Below, piece after piece: positions 9,833 to 18,763 of a DNA stretch of 64,000 bases. Numbering within the stretch: position 1 is the first letter of the stretch; each line of letters starts with the position of its first letter. The notes beneath the pieces are model-generated. The model was given only the letters and a program-made list of their open reading frames with translations. It ran no database searches and was not told the DNA's origin. The stretch lies in assembly GCF_902859935.1 (NCBI RefSeq), contig NZ_CADIKI010000006.1:124001-188000 (forward strand), in the 5' to 3' direction. This DNA comes from Paraburkholderia fynbosensis. GTDB taxonomy: Bacteria; Pseudomonadota; Gammaproteobacteria; Burkholderiales; Burkholderiaceae. A program made the translations under genes and the position numbers.

Positions 9833-9847
9833 CGATTACCGCGATTA

Positions 9848-9875
9848 CGCCGTGCGCCGTGCGCCGTGCGCCGTG
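9848..9875. repeat. Heptamer tandem repeat, 4 copies
   Basis: Four perfect head-to-tail copies of CGCCGTG lie between the cytochrome b561 and yceI genes, 16 bp after the cytochrome stop. The repeat could vary in copy number by slippage and thereby alter spacing in the leader of the yceI genes. Confidence 0.9.
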
Positions 9876-9980
9876 CGGTAACCGGCGCCAGCGTGGCCGC
9901 GATTGGCCACGGCTCATTGGCAATCTAATTCCCTGCGGTGTGCAATCAATGCACGCGGGTTCGATAGGATGCGTACCACC

Positions 9981-10571
9981 ATGAAATCAACCTCTTCCCA
10001 TACCATGCGTCTTCAATCCGTTCGCCGCGCGACGCTCGCCGGCCTCGCCTCACTCTCGCTCTTCGGCGCGGGCCTCGCGCACGCCGACGTCGATCTGAGC
10101 AAAAGCACGGTCATCGCCACGACGAAGCAGATGAACGTGCCGGTGGACGGCAAGTTCAGGAAGTTCTCCGCGCAACTGAATTTCGATCCGGCGAAGCCCA
10201 CCGCCGGCAGCGCGAACGTGTCGATCGACACCGGCAGCTACGACCTCGGCGCCGACGACTACAACAAGCAGGCGCAAGGCAAGGAATGGTTCGACAGCGC
10301 GGCCTTCCCCGCCGCGACGTTCGTGTCGAGCGCGATCGCGCCGGCCGGCGGCAACCAGTATCGGATTACCGGCAAGCTGACCATCAAGGGCAAGTCGCAA
10401 ACCGTCGTGGTGCCGGTCGCCATCGCGAGCCAGGGCGCCACGCAAACCTTCGACGGCGCGTTGCCGATCAAGCGCTCGCAGTTCGATGTCGGCACCGGAG
10501 AATGGAAAGACACGTCGGTCGTCGCCGACGAAGTCGTCATCAAGTTTCACCTCGTCGCGGCAAAGAAGTAA
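9981..10571 (+). CDS. YceI family periplasmic lipid-binding protein (first copy)
   Basis: Periplasmic lipocalin-like protein of the YceI family, which binds polyisoprenoid lipids. A signal peptide (about 30 residues, cleavage near AGLAHADV) precedes the eight-stranded barrel; typical segments include KFSAQLNFDPAKP, GSYDLGADDYNK and KLTIKGKSQTVVVPV. The mature length of ~165 residues is usual. Start ATGs at 9969 and 9981 are both in frame; I chose 9981, which leaves a conventional signal peptide. It is 49 bp from the second yceI gene and likely cotranscribed. Confidence 0.92.
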   Translation: MKSTSSHTMRLQSVRRATLAGLASLSLFGAGLAHADVDLSKSTVIATTKQMNVPVDGKFRKFSAQLNFDPAKPTAGSANVSIDTGSYDLGADDYNKQAQGKEWFDSAAFPAATFVSSAIAPAGGNQYRITGKLTIKGKSQTVVVPVAIASQGATQTFDGALPIKRSQFDVGTGEWKDTSVVADEVVIKFHLVAAKK

Positions 10572-10620
10572 CGCACAACATCGAAACACCGCAGCACTTT
10601 TCTAAAACCTGGAGTACACC

Positions 10621-11199
10621 TTGAAGAAACAATTTTTGCTCGCCACGGGCGCGCTGGCCGCTGCATTGTCGTTCAACGCGATGGCAGCCGATACGTATCA
10701 GCTCGATCCGACCCACACGTACCCGAGCTTCGAGACCGACCACTTCGGCGGCATCTCGACCTGGCGCGGCAAGTTCAAGAAGAGCAGCGGCACCGTCGTG
10801 CTCGATCGCGCCGCGAAGACCGGTACGGTCGACGTGACGATCGACATGACGTCGGTCGACATCGGCAATGACAAGCTCGACGCGGAACTCGTCACCGACA
10901 AGTTCTTCGACACCGCGAAGTTCCCGACGGCCAGCTACAAGGGCACGCAGATCCGCTTCGACGGTGACAAGCCGGTGGAAGTGATCGGCACGCTGACGAT
11001 GCACGGCATCACTAAGCCAGTCAATTTGAAGATCGAATCGTTCAAGTGCTTCGTCAACCCGATGCTCAAGCGCGAAGTGTGCGGCACGGAATCGACCGCG
11101 ACATTCAATCGCGACGATTTCGGCATCGACTTCGGCAAGACCTACGGCTTCAAGATGCAGACCACGCTGCACATCCAGGCTGAAGGCATCAAGCAGTAA
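10621..11199 (+). CDS. YceI family periplasmic protein (second copy), TTG start
   Basis: Second YceI-type protein, 192 residues. The start codon is TTG with GGAG seven nt upstream, followed by a signal peptide ([20 protein letters not shown], cleavage after AMAA). The YceI barrel core follows, with [19 protein letters not shown], the family's opening strand, and [13 protein letters not shown] later. Two cysteines (CFVNP and EVCGTE) may form a disulphide; the first copy lacks them. The two YceI copies are only moderately similar, so the pair is old rather than a recent duplication. Confidence 0.95.
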   Translation: MKKQFLLATGALAAALSFNAMAADTYQLDPTHTYPSFETDHFGGISTWRGKFKKSSGTVVLDRAAKTGTVDVTIDMTSVDIGNDKLDAELVTDKFFDTAKFPTASYKGTQIRFDGDKPVEVIGTLTMHGITKPVNLKIESFKCFVNPMLKREVCGTESTATFNRDDFGIDFGKTYGFKMQTTLHIQAEGIKQ

Positions 11200-11376
11200 T
11201 TGCCCCGGCGGACGCGGCAAGGTACTCAAGGTAACTGACGGTTTGGCAGCGGGCGAGCGGCGAATCGTCTTCCGCGCTGGCCGCTGCCCTACGCAGCAGG
11301 CCATCCCGCACGGCAGCACGGCACGCGCATCGAATGAACTGTCCGCTGCCGTGGCCGTCATCGGTCGTTACCACCC

Positions 11377-11518
11377 ATGAGTTCTCCCGCCCGCCGCATC
11401 GCGCACCTCGACATGGATGCGTTCTACGCATCTGTCGAGCTGTTGCGCTATCCGGCGCTGCGCGGCCAGGCGGTGGTGATCGGCGGCGGGCGCAACGCCG
11501 CGCCGCAAACGCTCGAAG
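11377..11518 (+). pseudogene. dinB: 5' fragment of a DNA polymerase IV gene (dinB), cut at the junction
   Basis: The first ~47 codons of a Y-family polymerase: MSSPARRIAHLDMDAFYASV, then the strand ending VVIGGG, with the metal-binding DMDAFYASVE motif. After codon 47 (about 11518) similarity to DinB stops; the reading frame continues through unrelated DNA that is the antisense of a truncated Kef antiporter and ends at 11637. The missing part would be ~310 codons with the rest of the palm, fingers, little finger and clamp-binding tail. A matching C-terminal remnant appears at 37428-37508. The fragment cannot encode a working polymerase. Confidence 0.88.
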
Positions 11519-11519
11519 G

Positions 11520-12692
11520 CTATCCGGGCTCGCGACCGGTAAATGGCTGCAAGAGCCGGCGGTGCACGAGCAGCAGCAGAGGCGTTGAAATCATCGAGAG
11601 CGCGACGACCAACGTGACAAGCGACGACTGGCGCTGATCGATGACACGTGCAGCCAGTGAAGCGGCCATCACCACAAAGGCGAACTCGCCGCCTTGTGAC
11701 AGCAGAATGGCAAAGTAGGCGCGTTGCGACGCCGGCACGCCAAATCTATTTGCAAGAAACCACTGCGCGATCGCCTTGATACCGACGAGTGCCACGACCA
11801 GTACCGCGACCCGTACCGGCTCGCGCGTCAACACACCGAAGTCGATTGACATTCCCACGGCAATGAAAAACAAACCAAGCAACAAGCCCTTGAAGGGCAT
11901 CATGTCGACTTCGACTTGGTGGCGATAATCCGAATCTGCAAGCAGTACACCCGCGACAAAGGCGCCGAGGGACATCGACAGATGAACGCTCTGCATGAGC
12001 AATGCGATGCCTACAATCCAGAGCAGCGCAAACGCGGTGAAAATCTCTGGGACACCGATGCTGGTGATCAAACGCAGCGCGACATGTAGCAGGTAGCGGC
12101 CGACAAGAGCCACCGCAGCAAGCATGGCGAGTGCTTTCAAGGCTAGGAGCCAACCCGGTTCCGCTACGGCAGTGGGTGCCGTCGGTCCAAGCAAAGGCAG
12201 GAGAGCAATCAGCGGGATGGCTGCCATGTCCTGGAACAGGAGAATGCCGAACCCGGCACGACCCGTAGGCATGTCCATTAAGTTGCGTTCCTGAAGTTCG
12301 GACATAACCATTGCCGTCGATGACAGCGAGAGTGCAAGTCCGCCGGTCAATGCGATTCGCCAGGGCAACCCTAACATCAGGAAAATCCCCAACAACGCCG
12401 CAGCGCAAACGGTCATCTGCATTGTGCCGTAGCCAAAGATAGTGCGGCGCATTGCCCAGAGCGTGTCGACCCTCATTTCGAGTCCGATGACGAACATCAT
12501 CAACACGATGCCCAACTCGGAAAAGTGGAGGATCGCGTCTATGTCCGTGACCAGCTTCAGCGCCCACGGACCAATGATGACGCCTGCCACCAGATAGCCG
12601 AGCACTGCCCCAAAACCGAGGCGAACTGCCAGTGGCACGGCGACCAGCGCCGCCGCAAGAAAGATGAGCACATCGATCAGCAACTTCGTCAC
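11520..12692 (-). CDS. Kef/CPA2-type cation:proton antiporter, membrane domain only (C-terminally truncated)
   Basis: Monovalent cation:proton antiporter of the CPA2 (KefB/KefC) type, 390 residues, with about 12 helices and the family motifs LGYLVAGVIIGP and LLFQDMAAIPL. It stops right after the last helix in LLLLVHRRLLQPFTGREPG. The usual ~170-200-residue RCK/TrkA-N regulatory domain is absent, because the stop codon lies at the junction with the dinB fragment. The start GTG at 12692 has AGGAGG at a 7-nt spacing. The product could be inserted in the membrane but would lack nucleotide or glutathione gating; whether it transports is open. Confidence 0.88.
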   Translation of the reverse strand: MTKLLIDVLIFLAAALVAVPLAVRLGFGAVLGYLVAGVIIGPWALKLVTDIDAILHFSELGIVLMMFVIGLEMRVDTLWAMRRTIFGYGTMQMTVCAAALLGIFLMLGLPWRIALTGGLALSLSSTAMVMSELQERNLMDMPTGRAGFGILLFQDMAAIPLIALLPLLGPTAPTAVAEPGWLLALKALAMLAAVALVGRYLLHVALRLITSIGVPEIFTAFALLWIVGIALLMQSVHLSMSLGAFVAGVLLADSDYRHQVEVDMMPFKGLLLGLFFIAVGMSIDFGVLTREPVRVAVLVVALVGIKAIAQWFLANRFGVPASQRAYFAILLSQGGEFAFVVMAASLAARVIDQRQSSLVTLVVALSMISTPLLLLVHRRLLQPFTGREPG

Positions 12693-13175
12693 GTGCTGTC
12701 CTCCTGAACCGACATCACAAGTCGCGAAGAACTCATTGTGGCCAGCCATCGAATCTGGTCGCCAACCGCGAGAGACGGATTGCCCGATTCGACCAAGGCT
12801 GCGGCTGCGGGCGATCTGGCTAGCGACGCCCGCTCTTGCGGCCGACCGGGATCCTTGGCCACATAGGCTACAGATCGCGTCTGTTTAGGCGGCGGGCAAA
12901 ATGTCAGCGGAACACCTCGCGATCACGCGCGAGTATCAACTCTATGCGTTGCGTAGCACGGACGGTATAGGACCTTGGTCCAATCAAATATCCGGATGAA
13001 CAGCCAACCGCATAGTTGCGGGAAGCCCATCCATACGACACTCGGATACTGGCCGACTAATGGAAGAGAAACGCGTTACCGCCATCCCGGCAAGTCGTTG
13101 GCCTCTCACCGCGCGCGAAAGGCGAGGCGTGCAGCAAGCCGCTTAGGCAACGGCTTCAGCTCCTCTGCCGCATGT
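12693..13175. other. Intergenic region, 483 bp
   Basis: No convincing gene. It is upstream of the leftward antiporter and should hold its promoter. It contains the first copy of a 22-bp direct repeat (13025-13046) and a short inverted repeat GGACC-TT-GGTCC near 12972. Confidence 0.4.
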
Positions 13176-13379
13176 TCAATCGAGGCGGTCGCGCATGCCC
13201 GCTTCCCGCTGCGCGAGCGGATTGAGCGCGACAACCAACGTCGCGATGCCCACGGCGAGCGCCAACATGCCCCAACGAAATTCGGCCGGAACTTCGTACA
13301 GCAAGCCGCGGATCGTCGCGTAAAGCCCGCCGAGCCAGATGAAAACACCAATCGACGCCCATACCATACGACGCTCGGA
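13025..13379. repeat. Pair of ~22-bp direct repeats, ~310 bp apart
   Basis: Copies at 13025-13046 and 13357-13379 share GCCCAT(A)CCATACGACRCTCGGA with one substitution and one inserted base. The second copy overlaps the start of a small leftward membrane-protein gene. The flanks differ, so this is not part of a longer duplication. Confidence 0.7.
13176..13367 (-). CDS. Candidate small two-helix membrane protein, 63 aa
   Basis: Candidate gene starting MVWASIGVFIWLGGLYATIR and containing two hydrophobic segments separated by a short charged turn (EVPAEFRWG), with a charged C-terminal end (REAGMRDRLD). The arrangement is typical of small inner-membrane proteins. The Shine-Dalgarno is weak, and the codon bias is only moderate, so it could be spurious. 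Family not recognised. Confidence 0.45.
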   Translation of the reverse strand: MVWASIGVFIWLGGLYATIRGLLYEVPAEFRWGMLALAVGIATLVVALNPLAQREAGMRDRLD

Positions 13380-13672
13380 AACGTTTCATCGCGGCCTTCC
13401 GCCGACGGGAAACGAGATAGCTATAGCTTAGGAATTCCTATGATCGTGCGTATGCTAAAAAAAACCCATATGATTCATTCGAACTGATCGTGTACGACAT
13501 TTCTTGCGAGCATCCATCCAGTTGAGGCCTCGACTTGCGGCACAACGCCCACCTGAGCGAAACAGCGTGATAGTCCAGCGGCAACGGCGCGAAGCAACAA
13601 ACCGTTGCGATGACTTGTCGAAGACAACCCGACCGAGAAATCAGACGTTCACCCCTCAAATGGACACCGGAC
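13368..13672. other. Intergenic region, 305 bp
   Basis: No supported gene. It is relatively AT-rich around 13430-13500 and probably holds promoters for the small leftward gene and the rightward outer-membrane protein gene. A 10-bp palindrome GAAACGTTTC occurs near 13379-13388. Confidence 0.4.
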
Positions 13673-14662
13673 ATGCCGAAGTCGATTCTTTTAGCGCGGC
13701 AGGCTCGCTCTCTGGCACCGGTGATCCTCGTGCTATTCGTACTGTTCCCACTGTCTCGGGATCTGCACGCACAAGGGACGCCGCCTCCGGCCCGAACTTT
13801 TATCGGCGCCAACGTGAAGAACTACGCCGATGCCGTGCTCGCGATCATGTCGTACACGGCCGTGCCCGACGTGACGACCAGTTCGCTGTCGATCAATAAC
13901 GCGGGCACCGGCAACCCGGGTTTCGGTCAGACCCAGCTCGGCGGCGGCTTTACGCTCAGCAAGTCGTTCCCGCTGTATCTCGAAGGCACGGTCGCCTATA
14001 GCCGCTACGATCCGACCTTTATCGCGACGGAAGGCGGGCAGCAACGCCCGATTCCCACGCGATGGAACACTGTGAGCACGACGGTCGGCATCGGCTGGGA
14101 TTTCCCGATCACGGACGAACTGCGTTTCAGGCCGATCCTGAACGGCATGGTCGGCCGCGTGGCAAGCGATCTGCACATCGGACAAACGGTGATCAACGAG
14201 AGGAACGATGCAAACCTGCAATTTCTCGACGGCGGTTCGCTCAATGCGTATGGTGCAGGCGGATCGCTGATGCTGGACTTCGAGCACTATCGCGAACACT
14301 ACGAGATCGACGTCGAACTGCGCGCGACCGACATCTATTTGCGCAGCTTCGGCGGATCGTCGCAGGCTGTGCAGGGATCGGCGACCGCGCAACAGGTCAG
14401 CCTGTGGGCGCGATGGCGGGCGCCTACGGGCCTCACGGCGCTTGAGCGGCCGCTGCGCTATGTGCTGGAAACCGCCTATTCGCACTATTTTGGCGAAAGC
14501 GCGGGTGTGCTTGGCTTCAACGACCTCACTTCAGTGGGCGTTGGACTGGAACTCGACAGCGGCAGGTATCCGATCATCATCACGAGAACCCGGGCGATGG
14601 TGCGCTACGTGTTCGGCCACAATGTGCACGGCGTGTCGTTCGGCTTCGCGATAAGTTTCTAG
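13673..14662 (+). CDS. Outer-membrane beta-barrel protein with signal peptide
   Basis: A 329-residue secreted protein. A signal peptide (to about DLHAQG) is followed by alternating amphipathic beta strands with many aromatic residues at strand ends, such as YLEGTVAYSRYDP and VGIGWDFPITDEL, and the chain ends in phenylalanine (FGFAISF), the usual BAM recognition signature. The layout resembles the solitary autotransporter-type barrels (Omp_AT), a guess from pattern only. I chose the start at 13673 because it gives a normal signal peptide. It probably sits in the outer membrane; substrate or role is unknown. Confidence 0.75.
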   Translation: MPKSILLARQARSLAPVILVLFVLFPLSRDLHAQGTPPPARTFIGANVKNYADAVLAIMSYTAVPDVTTSSLSINNAGTGNPGFGQTQLGGGFTLSKSFPLYLEGTVAYSRYDPTFIATEGGQQRPIPTRWNTVSTTVGIGWDFPITDELRFRPILNGMVGRVASDLHIGQTVINERNDANLQFLDGGSLNAYGAGGSLMLDFEHYREHYEIDVELRATDIYLRSFGGSSQAVQGSATAQQVSLWARWRAPTGLTALERPLRYVLETAYSHYFGESAGVLGFNDLTSVGVGLELDSGRYPIIITRTRAMVRYVFGHNVHGVSFGFAISF

Positions 14663-15260
14663 CACCCGGGCGGCGTGCGCGGCATGCCGCAGCGCGCTAT
14701 TGCTTTCGCACTTTCCAGTCGCCGTTGCGTTTCTTGCAGCCGGTCAGACAGCTCGCGATATCACGTATTGAGTAGCGAGCGCCAGACGCGAAAAACACGC
14801 CGTGTGCTTTTTGCATCATCAAACGCAGCGATCGCACTGCTCGCGCGGGCCGCCGCTGTGCTCGCCGTGCATTGCGTACCTACTGCGCATTGCTTGCTCG
14901 CGCGACGCTACAAACGACAGACCGGCCGCCATTCACTGGAGCCGCATGCCGGAATAAGGATTTGTGCGTTGCCGGACGTCGTATTCAATCGAGGAGAACT
15001 GGGATGACTCCATCGGGTAAGCATCAATCTCATGCGCTCAGCGACAACGTCATTCGAGCCGGGTCTGCGAAGGCGTGGATATCATCTTCAAGGGCCTCCT
15101 GCTCATCAGCGTCCGCCTTTATGATTACATGCATCAGTTCCGATGTTAGAAAACGATGATGCGGGCGCAAGGGGCACGGCGGCGCGCCGCCAGGTTCGGA
15201 TGACGCGGTCCCCCGCCGCGCTAGTGTGTCCAAGCGCATCTGCGCCCTTTCCGTCTCCGT
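14663..15260. other. Region without a supported gene, ~600 bp
   Basis: No convincing gene is visible. A 52-codon plus-strand ORF at 15004-15162 has a good GAGGAG upstream but an unremarkable serine-rich sequence, and an overlapping minus-strand ORF ends at 15030; neither is annotated as real. The region may be decayed DNA or leader sequence. Confidence 0.4.
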
Positions 15261-15773
15261 TCAAAGCCTGTTGCGCATGCTCGGATCGAATTGCGGGTCC
15301 GGCTGCTTTTGCGTTTGCCTGAGCACGCCCTGCGGGTCGAAATAGAAGTTGAAGATCATGTGGTAGATGTTGTTCTCCATGTACCGATACGACCATACCT
15401 CGCGATCCATCCGCTTGAAACGCGCCGTTTCGAACGGTCGACCGAACGCGACCAGCACATCGTTGCGCGTCCACTTGTTGACCTCGGCGCGATAGAACTC
15501 GTTTTCCTGAAGCACTTGCCGCACACCGGTCGTATTGCCCGACGCATCGAGATCGACGGCGGTGGTCGTCGTTCCCATGGGCTGCGTGGGCCACATGAGG
15601 CGCTTGCCGCCGTTGGGCAGATCATACGTCTCCTTCGGCGGACCGAGCTTCGCGATAATCGCCTGCTCATTCATGCCGATTTGCACACGCTGCTCCGGCT
15701 GTGCGCAAGCGCCGAGCACGAGCGCAACGGCGCACGCGCCAGGCGTCAACGCCAATGCAATGCGTTTTCTCAT
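15261..15773 (-). CDS. Putative lipoprotein with BamE/SmpA-like fold
   Basis: A 170-residue protein with a lipoprotein signal ending in LVLGAC and a start preceded by GGGAGA. The mature part has the pattern of BamE/SmpA-like domains: GMNEQAIIAKLGPPKETYDL, an alpha-alpha turn with a GPP element, and a second similar unit WTRNDVLVAFGRPFETARF followed by a beta strand with EVWSYRY. This suggests two tandem BamE-like modules. It would be anchored in the outer membrane facing the periplasm; the partner is unknown. The gene immediately upstream is only a fragment. Confidence 0.78.
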   Translation of the reverse strand: MRKRIALALTPGACAVALVLGACAQPEQRVQIGMNEQAIIAKLGPPKETYDLPNGGKRLMWPTQPMGTTTTAVDLDASGNTTGVRQVLQENEFYRAEVNKWTRNDVLVAFGRPFETARFKRMDREVWSYRYMENNIYHMIFNFYFDPQGVLRQTQKQPDPQFDPSMRNRL

Positions 15774-15810
15774 CGTTGTCTCCCGCGTTTTTGCCCGGCT
15801 TGCGTTGCGG

Positions 15811-16023
15811 CTATTTCGTCGAGGCGGGCTCCACGGATATCGCGAGTGCCTCTGACGCCTGCGCCTTCTCGTCGAGCAGGCTCAATGTGAGCGATTCACG
15901 ATACCGCGCCGTCACGACGTCGCCGAGCGCAAGGTGGTCGAAGCTGCGCGCCTCGTTCGTCACTTCGAGTTCCATCACTTTGCCCGAACCGGTTTTCAGC
16001 GTGACATGAACGCGGCTTTGCTT
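15811..16023 (-). pseudogene. 3' fragment of a hypothetical-protein gene (71 codons incl. stop, no start)
   Basis: An open frame of 70 codons plus a stop follows immediately after the stop codon of the D-lactate dehydrogenase gene, in the same frame, and has no start codon of its own near its beginning. It encodes VHVTLKTGSGKVMELEVTNE and then RSFDHLALGDVVTARYRES, the pattern of the small beta-barrel repeat found at the C-termini of periplasmic hypothetical proteins in this group. The first part of the gene has been removed. Its spacing to the lipoprotein gene (37 bp) suggests that both were once in one operon. Confidence 0.7.
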
Positions 16024-17019
16024 CTATCCCACCTTCACCTCATTCTGCAAAGGCAGACTTTTCTCGAACGCCGAGACGCTCTCGAGCGTGGTTTCGCAGA
16101 TGGTCGTCAATGCCTCATGCGTCAGATAGGCCTGATGTCCGGTGACGATTACATTTGGAAACGAAACGAGCCGCTGAAAAACGTCATCGATGATGATCTC
16201 GCTGGAGAGATCACGAAAGAAGAGATTCTCCTCCTGTTCGTAGACGTCGATTCCGAGCCCGCCAAGCTGCCCGGTCTTCAATGCGTCGATGACAGCCGCC
16301 GTATCGACCAGCCCACCGCGGCTCGTGTTGATCAGTATCGCGCCCGGCTTCGCGCGTTTTAGCGTTTCCGAATTGATGACGTGGTGTGTTGTCGGGGTGA
16401 GCGGACAATGCAGCGAAATGATGTCGGCTTTCTCCCCGATCTCGCCCGGCGTTGCATAGCTCAGACCGAGCGCTTCAAATTCCGCAGAGGGGTGCGGGTC
16501 AAAACCAATCACCCTGCAGCCAAAGCCGAGCATGATCCTGGCGAATACACAGCCGATCTTGCCCGTTCCAACCACCGCAACTGTCTTGCCGAAAAGGTCG
16601 AAGCCAGTCAGTCCGTCGAGCGAAAAATTCGAGTCGCGGGTGCGATTGTAGGCACGGTGCACCTTGCGGTTGACCGCGAGCAGTAGCGCTACCGCGTGCT
16701 CCGCCACGGAGTTCGGCGAATACGTCACGACGCGCACTACCTTCATGTCGAGCGCGGCCGCCGCTTCGAGATCCACGTTGTTGAAGCCCGTGCAGCGCAA
16801 CGCGAGCAAACGCGTCCCACCCTCGTGCAGCGCGCTCAGTACTGGCGCGTCCGCCTTGTCGTTGACGAAGACGCAGACCGCACCGTAGCCGGCGGCAAGA
16901 CCGACGGTGTCCATATTTAGCGAAACGTCGAAGTAATGCAGCTCGTGCTTGCCGCTTTTGTTGGCCTCGTCGAGATACCGGCGTTCATAGCGCGTCGAAC
17001 TGAAGATCGCCACTTTCAT
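16024..17019 (-). CDS. ldhA: D-lactate dehydrogenase / D-2-hydroxyacid dehydrogenase
   Basis: NAD-dependent cytoplasmic enzyme that reduces pyruvate to D-lactate, a means of reoxidising NADH. The 331 residues fit the LdhA family: the dinucleotide-binding GTGKIG near residue 150, the catalytic arginine in NTSRGGLVD (near residue 235), the glutamate in DVYEQEE (near 263) and the histidine in TGHQAYLT (near 296). A good AAGGAG lies 6 nt before the ATG. It may be transcribed with the AspT-type transporter upstream (65 bp gap). The stop abuts a gene fragment. Its position near phosphoketolase suggests fermentative or micro-oxic use; that is inference. Confidence 0.9.
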   Translation of the reverse strand: MKVAIFSSTRYERRYLDEANKSGKHELHYFDVSLNMDTVGLAAGYGAVCVFVNDKADAPVLSALHEGGTRLLALRCTGFNNVDLEAAAALDMKVVRVVTYSPNSVAEHAVALLLAVNRKVHRAYNRTRDSNFSLDGLTGFDLFGKTVAVVGTGKIGCVFARIMLGFGCRVIGFDPHPSAEFEALGLSYATPGEIGEKADIISLHCPLTPTTHHVINSETLKRAKPGAILINTSRGGLVDTAAVIDALKTGQLGGLGIDVYEQEENLFFRDLSSEIIIDDVFQRLVSFPNVIVTGHQAYLTHEALTTICETTLESVSAFEKSLPLQNEVKVG

Positions 17020-17084
17020 GATGGACTCCTTCTGTATCCGGTTGGACGTTCATTCGCCCGTGGCGCAAGTGCGCGCAGGTGCGT

Positions 17085-18674
17085 TCAGCCCGCTGCAATC
17101 GCTATCGCGATCTGCACGAACAGCACCTTGACGATGGTCATCGACGGGAAAATCATCGCGTACATGATGTCGGGCTGGTCCGTCGGCGCGACGCGGTTGG
17201 CGAAGGCGAGAATCGCCGGGTTGCCGGTCGCACCGCAGATCACGCCGACCGACGTATCGAACGACAGCCTGAAGATCCACAGGCAACATATAGCCGTCAC
17301 GCCGACGAGCACCAGCAACGTGATCGCGCCATAAAGCAGCAGCAGCGGCCCAGCGGTGCCCACGGTCGCGACGAACTTCGGTCCGCAAGCGATGCCCACC
17401 TGCGCGAGGAAAATCGTGAGCCCAAGATTGCGCAGCACAAGATTCGCCGACAGCGGCATCACCCAGACGAACGGTCCGCTGCGGCGGACCTTGCCGAGGC
17501 ACAGCGCGACCAGCAGCAACGCCGCGAGACCGAGGCTGAACGCGCCGAGACCGGGAAAACGCAGCGGGATCGCGCCGACCAGCAGCCCGGCGGCCGCGCC
17601 GATGCCGAGGCAAATGAAACTGAGCTCGGCCGTGCTTTTGATCGAATCGCCGAAGAACGCGCGAACGCTCGCCTGATGCGCGCGATTGACGAGCAGGCCG
17701 ACGCGGTCGCCCGCTTCGAGAATGAGGTCGGGCGTGGACAGCAGATCGGTGTCGCCGCGCCGCACGTGCGCGACCGCGCAGTTCACGCCGTCCGGGTAGC
17801 GCAAACTGCCGAGCGACATTCCGACGACCGAAGGATTCGAGGCGAACACGCGCATGTAGTCCAGGTCTTCCCGGTGACTCGATATGCGCCCGGGCTGCAA
17901 CTCGCCGCACAGTGCCGCTGCTTCGTCGAGCAGGCGCGAGTCCGTCGCGGTGAGGAGGAGCACGTCGTCACCGCGCAGCGCGAAATCGTCGATGGTGAGC
18001 AAGTTGTGATGCGCGCGCCGCACTGCAGCGATTGCCACACCGGCAGGTAGGCGTATCAATAGCTCCGACACCTTGAGACCGAAGAGACTGGCATTGCGCA
18101 GCGCGACTTCCGCAGTCTCCATCAACTTGGCCGGCGGCTTGCCTATCTTGACTTTGAGGGCCAGTTGCAGCGCGTAGATAAATAGAATCGGCCCGGCCAC
18201 GCCAAATGGATAGGCCACGCTATAGGCCACCGCGGCATCGCTGCTCTTCATCGACGCGATGGCAACTTGCAGGCTCGCCGTGCTCGTGCCGCTGCCCGCG
18301 AACATGCCGAGGGCATCGGCGAGCGTGACGCCGAAATGAATGAAGCCGCACGCGACGAGACCGGAAGCGATCACGCCGAGACACGCCGCCGCATTGGCTT
18401 TCATGCCCGCCCGGCTCGTGAGCCCGCGGAAGAACTGCGCGCCATACTGAATGCCGATGCCATAAAGAAACATCAACAATCCGAGCGTGCCCAGCAGCGT
18501 CGGCGGCGTAGATTTCGGCGCGAACGCGCCGACCGCCAGCCCAACGAACAGCACGGCCCCGGAGCCCAGCGCCACGCCTTTCACATTGATTTCGCCGACC
18601 AGATAGCCCACCGCGATGGTCAGAAAGAGCGCGAACAGCGGCTGACTTTCGATGAAGGTTCTGACTGCATCCAT
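17085..18674 (-). CDS. AspT/YidE-type putative transporter with central RCK_C domains
   Basis: Integral membrane protein of ~529 residues in the aspartate-alanine exchanger superfamily. It has the typical arrangement: an N-terminal bundle of about five helices, a cytoplasmic middle with two TrkA-C (RCK_C) domains (ALRNASLFGLKVSELLIRLP and SLGSLRYPDGVNCAVAH), and a C-terminal bundle with the family repeat GSGTSTASLQ and its partner GATGNPAILAFANRVAPTDQ. The ATG at 18674 is preceded by a purine-rich GGGGGCGG and avoids a short upstream extension. Substrate unknown; an organic-acid exchanger would fit next to D-lactate dehydrogenase, but that is conjecture. Confidence 0.85.
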   Translation of the reverse strand: MDAVRTFIESQPLFALFLTIAVGYLVGEINVKGVALGSGAVLFVGLAVGAFAPKSTPPTLLGTLGLLMFLYGIGIQYGAQFFRGLTSRAGMKANAAACLGVIASGLVACGFIHFGVTLADALGMFAGSGTSTASLQVAIASMKSSDAAVAYSVAYPFGVAGPILFIYALQLALKVKIGKPPAKLMETAEVALRNASLFGLKVSELLIRLPAGVAIAAVRRAHHNLLTIDDFALRGDDVLLLTATDSRLLDEAAALCGELQPGRISSHREDLDYMRVFASNPSVVGMSLGSLRYPDGVNCAVAHVRRGDTDLLSTPDLILEAGDRVGLLVNRAHQASVRAFFGDSIKSTAELSFICLGIGAAAGLLVGAIPLRFPGLGAFSLGLAALLLVALCLGKVRRSGPFVWVMPLSANLVLRNLGLTIFLAQVGIACGPKFVATVGTAGPLLLLYGAITLLVLVGVTAICCLWIFRLSFDTSVGVICGATGNPAILAFANRVAPTDQPDIMYAMIFPSMTIVKVLFVQIAIAIAAG

Positions 18675-18763
18675 GCCGCCCCCTGGTGATGGACAAAGCA
18701 ACACCGCAGTACATCGATATTAAAGTCGCTTTACCGCGCACCGTCCAGCGCCATCGCGCACAT

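Noticed and set aside
15004..15162. 52-codon plus-strand frame with a good GAGGAG upstream
   Set aside because: Serine-rich sequence without signal, helix or domain; other frames in the same stretch are equally open.
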